Shown: in pieces, positions 31,261 to 36,181 of the stretch
Layout: each line of letters starts with the position of its first letter
How positions within the stretch are numbered: the first letter of the stretch is position 1
Assembly (NCBI GenBank): GCA_947175015.1
Contig: CAMWLE010000030.1
Span: 1-36,181, forward strand
Source: an uncultured bacterium
Lineage (GTDB): Bacteria; Bacillota; Clostridia; Lachnospirales; Lachnospiraceae
Length of the DNA stretch: 36,181 nt
Direction of reading: 5' to 3'
Notes under the pieces: generated by a model
What the model was told of the DNA's origin: nothing
The model's database searches: none
The model's input: only the letters and a program-made list of their open reading frames with translations
Program-made: the position numbers and the translations under genes

Positions 31261-32409
31261 TCAATATCCGCTGAGAACCGTCACCTCATAGGCTTCCCAG
31301 GGAGCCGGTATTTCCAGTTTTCGTATCATTTCTTCCAAAACAGTTTCCGGTATATGGCGTGCTCTTGTGGCGTTCCTGCGGAGCAGTTCTTCATAGGGCA
31401 CTTCCAGATATAGAATGTGCACCCTTGCGCCATAGCCGGCAAATAGACGTACCAGCTTCTGCCTGGTTTCCTGAATGATATTGGTGGCATTCCAGATAAA
31501 GGATTGTTTTCTGCGCAGGCAGCCTCGCGCAAGGTCCAATGCCGCCTGGGCTACCCGTCCGGAATCTTTGGAAGGTGCAATCCCCATTTTTTCCCGAAGG
31601 TCATCTAAGGATATTACAGGGATAGCATGGGTATATGTCCGGCTGTTTTGGGCAATCCAGGTATCTTTGCCGGATAGGGGAAGCCCGGACAGAAGGATCA
31701 CATCAAAAGAAGTATTATCATATAGTCGGGCATTCTGCCATAAGTCTCCCTTTTGAAAGAATTGAAATCTGGTATAGGGATTTGCAAAGGTATGGGGGCC
31801 GTTCCAGAGCTGCAATTCCATGGCAAAATCCCCGAATAATTCCACTTGGTCCAGTAATGAACCGGGAGCAGCTTCTATTCGTCCGAGAATGTCCGCTTTG
31901 GAAAGCAGGTATAACAGCCGGAGCGGGATACTTTCGGCAGCTTTGTATAAATCCAATTCCGGCTGCTGTTTCGTCCAAAACCACACAGGCAGACCATGAT
32001 ACCGGATGAGCTTGGCGATCAGTTCCCGCTGTGCATAGGTCAGGCCAAAACGTTCTGCCTCACGATAAGCAATTCTGCGGAAGATTTTCTCGCCCAGGAT
32101 GGTATGCCTGGGGGAAACCCATTTTCCGTCCTCCAGTTTTGTACAGACGGGCTTTCCGATATCATGAAATGCGGCAGCCAGAAATAGAATTGCCTGTTCT
32201 TCTTCGGATAATTCCAGCCATGGGCGGAGCTTGGTCAATTCTGCACATACCATTTCGGTGTGGCGGAAAACGTCTCCTTCAGCATGATACTCAGGATTTT
32301 GAGGAACATCTTTCAGTGTGAGAAGTTCCGGATAATATTCTGTAAGCCGATGCAGGGAGAAGCCGTGGGCAGTGATTTCCGCAAGGATGTTCCTTGATGG
32401 ATGTCCCAT
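31261..32409 (-). CDS. HD-Pnk: HD phosphoesterase fused to polynucleotide 5'-kinase (RNA end healing)
   Basis: 382 aa from the ATG at 32409, one base after the ligase stop, with GGAAGGGGG upstream. The N-terminal half has HD-domain metal ligands: H50 (FRHTEMV), H82-D83 (FHDIGKP), further H102 and H138, and D173 (SKADILGR). The C-terminal half is a P-loop kinase: SGLPLSGKDTW (242-251, Lys-Asp-Thr instead of Lys-Ser-Thr), SLDDLR (267-272) resembling the T4 Pnkp general-base Asp and Arg, and a lid NATNIIQETRQK... RRNATRAR. HD-Pnk enzymes such as the one from Runella slithyformis remove 2',3'-cyclic or 2'-phosphate ends and phosphorylate 5'-OH ends. With the upstream ligase this makes a complete heal-and-seal set. 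In-frame starts upstream overlap the ligase gene and lack support. Confidence 0.85.
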   Translation of the reverse strand: MGHPSRNILAEITAHGFSLHRLTEYYPELLTLKDVPQNPEYHAEGDVFRHTEMVCAELTKLRPWLELSEEEQAILFLAAAFHDIGKPVCTKLEDGKWVSPRHTILGEKIFRRIAYREAERFGLTYAQRELIAKLIRYHGLPVWFWTKQQPELDLYKAAESIPLRLLYLLSKADILGRIEAAPGSLLDQVELFGDFAMELQLWNGPHTFANPYTRFQFFQKGDLWQNARLYDNTSFDVILLSGLPLSGKDTWIAQNSRTYTHAIPVISLDDLREKMGIAPSKDSGRVAQAALDLARGCLRRKQSFIWNATNIIQETRQKLVRLFAGYGARVHILYLEVPYEELLRRNATRARHIPETVLEEMIRKLEIPAPWEAYEVTVLSGY

Positions 32410-32410
32410 C

Positions 32411-33217
32411 TCAAACACCCCCTTCCGGCATGGCGAAGAGGTCAGTGCCATCTGCCAGGCGGTTAGCGACAATCGGGCGGCTTGCCCAGTGGCTTTCCGA
32501 ATCAAGTATGGTATTCAAGAAGGAAGCACGAACATATTTCAGGCGGTCTGTCACATAATCTCCTTCTTCTACTTTGATATAGATGCCCTCCATGGTTCCT
32601 GACAGATCCGTTTGCCGGGCTGCCCGCTCTGCGTCCACACCGCCTTTCTTACATTGTGCAAGAAAGTTTTGTTCCGCTGTTTTAGAGATAAAAAGGCTGG
32701 GGCCGATGTGTCTGGCAATTTCTTCAGTGCTGTTATAATATCCCTGCTCCAATACACGAACGGAGTGGATAAACGGAAAATCCTGCAGAAGCTCCTGTCG
32801 TTTTCTGGTGGAATAAAATTTCTTCTCTTCTTTATCAAAAATGTCAAATTCCATAAAATAATGGGGCAGACAGTCGTAAAAAACCGTATGTTTTGCATAC
32901 AGCCATTCGCCATACATAACATAGCGGTTCCCTAACAGTTGACGCAGTTGTGCTTCAAAACAGCCGGCCCATAATTTAAATAAGTCAAACTGGCGCTCTC
33001 CATAGCCGCCGTTGAGGAAATGCCCTCTGCTTTGCAGATACATTTTTCCGTCGCTGCCAAAACTGATGCCGCAGTTTGCGCCATCCACTTTTTCTTCCAA
33101 TACCAGATAGTTTCCTTCTATTTCGCAGAATCGAATGCTTTTTAAGTCCTCATCACCGGATTGTTTTTTGGAGCCTTCCAGATGACGGGTACGAGGATAT
33201 TTATAAATTTGTTCCAT
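32411..33217 (-). CDS. RNA ligase, T4 Rnl2-like family
   Basis: 268-aa nucleotidyltransferase that seals 3'-OH and 5'-phosphate RNA ends. Motifs in order: I, KVDG with adenylated Lys43 (LEEKVDGANCGISF); Ia, SRG (63-65); III, YGEW (102-105); IIIa, FDIFD (124-128); IV, MEGIYIKVE (209-217); V, RLKYVR with Lys227. The residues after motif V are short, so a large C-terminal partner domain is absent. ATG at 33217 is the first in-frame start after a stop; the ribosome site is weak (AAAGGA 13 nt away), suggesting low or regulated translation. First gene of the two-gene operon with HD-Pnk. Confidence 0.9.
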   Translation of the reverse strand: MEQIYKYPRTRHLEGSKKQSGDEDLKSIRFCEIEGNYLVLEEKVDGANCGISFGSDGKMYLQSRGHFLNGGYGERQFDLFKLWAGCFEAQLRQLLGNRYVMYGEWLYAKHTVFYDCLPHYFMEFDIFDKEEKKFYSTRKRQELLQDFPFIHSVRVLEQGYYNSTEEIARHIGPSLFISKTAEQNFLAQCKKGGVDAERAARQTDLSGTMEGIYIKVEEGDYVTDRLKYVRASFLNTILDSESHWASRPIVANRLADGTDLFAMPEGGV

Positions 33218-33257
33218 ATATTCTTCACGATCCTTTCTCGATCATGCGTTTTTTTGG

Positions 33258-33272
33258 CATATGGGCCATATG
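33258..33272. promoter_or_regulatory. Perfect palindrome upstream of the RNA ligase gene
   Basis: CATATGG and CCATATG flank one base, 41 bp before the ligase start. Candidate operator or small RNA hairpin. Confidence 0.45.
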
Positions 33273-33334
33273 ACCTGAACCATGTGTTGTATCCGGTCCA
33301 TTTTGGTGAAATATGGTTTTGGAGTTATGCCAAT

Positions 33335-33366
33335 AAAAAACGCTGTGAAGGAATATCTTTCACAGC
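33335..33366 (-). terminator. Intrinsic terminator in the RNA ligase leader (minus strand)
   Basis: GCTGTGAA (33342-33349) pairs with TTCACAGC (33359-33366). On the minus strand the stem is followed by six U (33340-33335). It lies about 120 nt before the ligase start, so it either ends a separate small RNA or attenuates the ligase operon. Confidence 0.8.
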
Positions 33367-33372
33367 ATTCTA

Positions 33373-33402
33373 AGAATTGATATCAAAAGAATTGATACCA
33401 AA
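33373..33402. repeat. 15-bp direct tandem repeat in the ligase leader
   Basis: AGAATTGATATCAAA (33373-33387) is followed at once by AGAATTGATACCAAA (33388-33402), one difference. AT-rich; could be a protein site or a slippage product. Confidence 0.75.
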
Positions 33403-33455
33403 TTACAATAAAAAACCCATGCTGATCAAAATATATCCCAACTTAACAGGTACAC

Positions 33456-33617
33456 AAAAAACACCGTCCACTGATAACCTTTTTCGTAATCTTTTTTCAG
33501 CGTCCGTGGTTCTTGTCTATTTGTTTGTCGGATATATGATTACATGGGGTCCTCCAATCTGAAGCCAAAAGCAATTAAATGGCCGTTGGCTGAATTTTCG
33601 CTTAAATACTTTACATC
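33456..33617 (-). ncRNA. Candidate leader or small RNA upstream of the RNA ligase operon
   Basis: Predicted transcript of about 160 nt from the promoter at 33652-33624 to a U6 run (33461-33456). Contains a stem AGCCAA/TTGGCT (33591-33586 with 33568-33563), then GGAGG (33555-33551) and an ATG at 33545 followed immediately by TAA, and finally an imperfect hairpin (33510-33497 with 33474-33461) before the U-run. I match it to no RNA family I know. The surrounding DNA is visibly AT-rich. Whether it is a stable RNA or an attenuator is open. Confidence 0.45.
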
Positions 33618-33623
33618 TCTCTT

Positions 33624-33652
33624 ACTATAGCATTGATATAGTGTTTTGTCAA
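33624..33652 (-). promoter_or_regulatory. Consensus promoter driving the ligase leader
   Basis: Minus-strand TTGACA (33652-33647), 17-nt spacer, TATAGT (33629-33624). It is one of the best promoters in the window, and no good open frame lies directly behind it. The rest of the gap up to 33933 has hairpins at 33799-33829 and 33849-33871 but no gene I can support. Confidence 0.78.
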
Positions 33653-33918
33653 TTTGCCGGAACCGTTTTTTACCTGACAGTTCTATCAACTGTAAAAGTT
33701 CAGTGTTCTGTGTGAATTCACTCCTTGCTCTATTTGCTGCGTCTGGCACAGTATCATTTCTACTGCTGCTCTTTGTAATAGCTTCCGCTCACTGAATTCC
33801 GATTTCCATACTTGAGTATGAAATACGGGAAGAATAGCATGGGCAAGGCTGATAAGATACTACATTATCAGGACACTGGTCAGACACACTATGGTTGATG
33901 AAAGGAAAACAAAGTCTA

Positions 33919-33947
33919 TCTATAAAGTGAACCTCAGTTCTTATAGA
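33919..33947 (-). terminator. Possible terminator of the cysteine-rich gene
   Basis: TCTATAA (33919-33925) pairs with TTATAGA (33941-33947), overlapping the stop codon at 33934-33936. On the minus strand a U-rich stretch (GACTTTGTTTTCC) follows. Weak but well placed. Confidence 0.45.
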
Positions 33948-34374
33948 GAGCGGCAATTTTTTCACATTTTTCGGGGAAATTCGCCCGCAGGTACATCAGG
34001 TATTGCAGAGCGCTTCCTTCATAGGCATGAACATCACCAAACAGGCCAACCTCAAGGCAGTTGCGGATGACGTTGATAATACAGTCTTCCGTGTGGTCTT
34101 CTCTGCAATCCTTACATTCTTTCAGAATATGGGCGATGGCGGTTTCCAATTCCGTCTCATCGAACACTTTGAAATCCATGGTGGGGATATGCTCTGTACC
34201 GTCTGGGACTTCTTTCTTGGGTGTTTTTTGATAGTTCCTGATACAATGCTTTGCATAGCCTATGGTGCATTCATCCCCCTGGCATTGGCCGCATACAGAT
34301 TCGTTTCGGCAGCAGTTCTCCAGGTCGTCCAATACCAATTCGGCGTTTAAGCCTTTCTTATGTACATCTGCCAT
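33934..34374 (-). CDS. Cysteine-rich protein of unknown function
   Basis: 146-aa soluble protein, no signal peptide or membrane helix, with strong GGAGG at 7-nt spacing. Eleven cysteines fall in two clusters: C21, C22, C28, C31, C36, C44 (NCCRNESVCGQCQGDECTIG) and C87, C90, C98, C106 (ECKDCREDHTEDC), plus C137. The spacing suggests two metal or Fe-S sites related by duplication; C-x2-C occurs once in each. The C-terminal 40 residues (GDVHAYEGSALQYLMYLRANFPEKCEKI) are helical. I do not recognise the family. Same strand as the RNA ligase operon but 716 nt away with its own promoter, divergent from a ferredoxin-fused reductase, so a redox or metal role is only a guess. Confidence 0.8.
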   Translation of the reverse strand: MADVHKKGLNAELVLDDLENCCRNESVCGQCQGDECTIGYAKHCIRNYQKTPKKEVPDGTEHIPTMDFKVFDETELETAIAHILKECKDCREDHTEDCIINVIRNCLEVGLFGDVHAYEGSALQYLMYLRANFPEKCEKIAALYKN

Positions 34375-34430
34375 ATGTTACCTCCGATTTTTAGTTTCGT
34401 CCGGCCGTTTCAGGCCTTGAATATGGTCTT

Positions 34431-34480
34431 ATTATACCATGGTATGAAGACATTATACCATATGACATGCTGGTTTTCCA
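34431..34480 (-). promoter_or_regulatory. Promoter and duplicated ATTATACCAT boxes of the cysteine-rich gene
   Basis: Minus-strand -35 TGGAAA (34480-34475), 17-nt spacer, -10 TATAAT (34457-34452). ATTATACCAT occurs on the plus strand at 34431-34440 and 34452-34461, 21 bp apart, and the first copy extends into the palindrome ATACCATGGTAT (34434-34445). This looks like a two-site operator covering the -10 and start region. The rest of the 34375-34691 gap shows no strong promoter for the divergent gene. Confidence 0.55.
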
Positions 34481-34691
34481 GTATAAAATATAAGCGCACA
34501 GGACAGAGGATTGTGGAAGGTTACTTTTAGCCGTGAAAAGTAACTGCGAAGGAGGATGTTGGGAAAAATAATTTGGGGTATGGTCATTTTGTCCCATTTG
34601 GCTTATGATAAGAGTATTATAAATTTTGCTTTCGTAGATTTTTTAGAAAATAGTAAAATCTGTGGTGAGCAAACAACAAGAAAGGGACAAA

Positions 34692-35870
34692 ATGCAATAT
34701 CGGAAAGACAAAAAAGGAAACGACATTTCACTGCTTGGCTATGGCTGCATGCGATTTACAAGGAAAGGGACTTCCATAGACATAGACAAGGCAGAGAAGG
34801 AAGTCATGACGGCCATAAAGGGCGGTGTCAATTATCTGGACACAGCTTATATTTATCCTGGCAGCGAGGCGGCCGTAGGGGAAATCCTGCACCGCAACCA
34901 GTGCCGGGATAAGGTCTATATTGCCTCCAAACTTCCCCATTATCTGATTAAATCCGTGGAAGGAGCGGAAAAAACGTTTCAGGAAGAGTTAAAGAGGCTG
35001 AAAACGGATCATATTGACTATTATCTGATGCATATGCTGACAGATGCGGCCACCTGGGAGAAAATGAAAAAGCTGGGCGTGGAACAGTGGATAGCGTCCA
35101 AGCTTGCCGCCGGACAGATTCGCAATATCGGATTTTCTTATCATGGAAATACGGATATGTTCCGACAGTTAGTGGATGCTTATGAATGGGATTTCTGCCA
35201 GATTCAGTATAATTATATGGATGAATATTCCCAGGCGGGAGTGGAAGGACTTAAATATGCCAACGAAAAGGGCCTTCCTGTCATTATTATGGAGCCTCTC
35301 CGTGGAGGAAGACTGGTGAATCTGCTGCCCGAATCCGCAAAGAAATTATTTGCCCAGGATCCGGAGGGGCGGGCACCTGCGGACTTGGCTTTTAAATGGC
35401 TTTATAACCAGCCGGAGGTAACCTGTGTATTGTCAGGAATGAATTCTGTGGAGATGGTGGAGCAGAATTTGGCTACGGCATCCAAGGCATATCCGGGATG
35501 TATGACAGATTCGGACAGGGCTTTGGTGGCAAGGGTTCAGGAGGAAATCCGTCGGAGCATCAAGGTGGGGTGTACAGGCTGCGGATATTGTATGCCCTGT
35601 CCTAAGGGAGTGGATATACCGGGAACATTTCGGTGTTACAACGCTATGTATTCGGAGAAGAAATCTTCCGGCAGGATGGAGTATCTGCAATGCACTGCCA
35701 TGCGCCAGAATGCCTCCAGTGCCTCGCAATGTATACAGTGCGGGAAATGTGAGCAGCATTGTCCGCAGCATATTGCAATCCGTAAGGAGCTGAAAAATGC
35801 GGCCCAGGAGCTGGAGACATTCTCTTATAAGGCGGCTAAGTGGCTTATTCGGCGGTTTCGTTTGTGGTAA
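34692..35870 (+). CDS. Aldo/keto reductase with C-terminal 4Fe-4S ferredoxin domain
   Basis: 392-aa oxidoreductase. The start at 34692 (MQYRKDKKGNDISLLGYGCMRF) follows AAAGGGA. The (beta/alpha)8 aldo/keto reductase domain (1-about 285) has the catalytic tetrad Asp and Tyr in LDTAYIYPGSE, Lys in ASKLPHY and His in YYLMHML. The C-terminal part has cysteine sets CTGCGYCMPCPKGVDIPG and CIQCGKCEQHCPQHI for iron-sulfur clusters. This fused type is common in anaerobes and may draw electrons from ferredoxin rather than only NAD(P)H; substrate unknown. Divergent from the cysteine-rich gene. Confidence 0.9.
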   Translation: MQYRKDKKGNDISLLGYGCMRFTRKGTSIDIDKAEKEVMTAIKGGVNYLDTAYIYPGSEAAVGEILHRNQCRDKVYIASKLPHYLIKSVEGAEKTFQEELKRLKTDHIDYYLMHMLTDAATWEKMKKLGVEQWIASKLAAGQIRNIGFSYHGNTDMFRQLVDAYEWDFCQIQYNYMDEYSQAGVEGLKYANEKGLPVIIMEPLRGGRLVNLLPESAKKLFAQDPEGRAPADLAFKWLYNQPEVTCVLSGMNSVEMVEQNLATASKAYPGCMTDSDRALVARVQEEIRRSIKVGCTGCGYCMPCPKGVDIPGTFRCYNAMYSEKKSSGRMEYLQCTAMRQNASSASQCIQCGKCEQHCPQHIAIRKELKNAAQELETFSYKAAKWLIRRFRLW

Positions 35871-35883
35871 GTGTTATAATGTC

Positions 35884-35912
35884 TTGACATTTCTCCTGCT
35901 AAGTCATAGACT
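35884..35912 (+). promoter_or_regulatory. Predicted promoter of the GH51 gene
   Basis: TTGACA (35884-35889), 17-nt spacer, TAGACT (35907-35912). Leader of about 85 nt to the start at 36006. Confidence 0.55.
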
Positions 35913-36005
35913 GATAGGTGGAAATGCGCAATGGTTCAGTGTAATTCCCAATGGACAAACTGTAATAATAAGCCTTTCAGAGGCAGGAAGGACTGGTCAT
36001 AAGAT

Positions 36006-36181
36006 ATGACAAAGCTGTATGTAAATCCCAAGGTGAAAAAGGGGCATTTAAATCCTGAATTGCAGGGACATTTTTCGGAGCATCTGGGCAGATGTATCTA
36101 TGAAGGTATCTTTGTGGGAGAGAATTCCGATATTCCCAATGTAAATGGTATGCGTACCGATGTGGTGGAGGCGCTGAAGGA
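36006..36181 (+). CDS. Alpha-L-arabinofuranosidase GH51, partial (5' end only)
   Basis: Frame open to the right edge, 58 codons seen. The segment [34 protein letters not shown] is the diagnostic start of GH51 arabinofuranosidases, cytosolic enzymes that release arabinose from arabinan or arabinoxylan oligosaccharides. ATG at 36006; AGGAAGGA lies about 16 nt upstream, slightly far. It has its own promoter. Incomplete at the window edge, not truncated biologically. Confidence 0.88.
   Translation, partial: MTKLYVNPKVKKGHLNPELQGHFSEHLGRCIYEGIFVGENSDIPNVNGMRTDVVEALK

Noticed and set aside
33540..33749. 69-aa minus-strand open frame
   Set aside because: A consensus promoter lies in its middle, there is no ribosome site, and the sequence has no protein-like features.

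Overview
The window looks like chromosomal DNA of an anaerobic gut Firmicute of the Lachnospiraceae type. This rests on the gene order ireB-ruvX-DUF1292-fur-RNase J-ylbF-MltG-like-trmR-U32, on type III glutamine synthetase, many Fe-S proteins, AGGAGG ribosome binding sites, and the bile salt hydrolase and arabinofuranosidase genes. Thirty-five genes are called: 33 complete protein genes, one protein gene cut by the right edge, and one tRNA. No rRNA, CRISPR array, prophage or intact insertion sequence is visible.

Layout. 1-4.5 kb: a secreted N-acetylglucosaminidase with its own promoter, a lipoprotein with a poly-Asp tail, a short inverted-repeat element and an AAC(6')-I-like acetyltransferase. 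4.7-7.2 kb: cysteine desulfurase and ThiI, a sulfur relay to tRNA 4-thiouridine. 7.4-16.1 kb: a core block holding a His-less HPr homologue (minus strand), MtaB with an unusual repetitive insert, IreB, RuvX, DUF1292, Fur, RNase J, YlbF, an MltG-like membrane protein, TrmR and TrhP. 16.2-18.1 kb: a redox cluster of TlpA-like lipoprotein, a 54-residue CXXC protein and a NapH-like 4Fe-4S membrane protein. 18.2-22.6 kb: bile salt hydrolase, glutamine synthetase III, a single tRNA-Gln(CUG) transcription unit and a Sel1-repeat protein. 22.6-27.8 kb (minus): response regulator, histidine kinase, ABC ATPase and FtsX-type permease, probably a sensed efflux or peptide-resistance module. 28.1-31.0 kb: CPBP membrane protease, acyl-ACP thioesterase and CvfB-like RNA-binding protein. 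31.2-34.4 kb (minus): an RNA-repair pair (Rnl2-type RNA ligase and HD-Pnk end-healing enzyme) behind an AT-rich, promoter-bearing 400-nt leader, then a cysteine-rich protein of unknown function. 34.7-36.2 kb: a ferredoxin-fused aldo/keto reductase and the start of a GH51 arabinofuranosidase.

RNA biology recurs: tRNA modification (ThiI s4U8, MtaB ms2t6A37, TrhP/TrmR mo5U34), rRNA processing (RuvX), mRNA decay (RNase J, YlbF), RNA binding (CvfB) and RNA sealing. The most unusual locus is the ligase/HD-Pnk operon. Its leader has a consensus promoter, hairpins, two terminator-like U-runs and a ribosome binding site in front of a start codon directly followed by a stop codon. This could be an attenuator, a discrete small RNA or a leftover of a mobile element.

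Intergenic DNA is rich in small repeats: a dispersed GTTACTG/CAGTAAC palindrome (3 copies), a structured element upstream of several genes with one compensated base-pair change, a 129-bp inverted-repeat element, a 19-bp tandem array that has grown into the end of ruvX, and 31-bp tandem repeats in the redox cluster.
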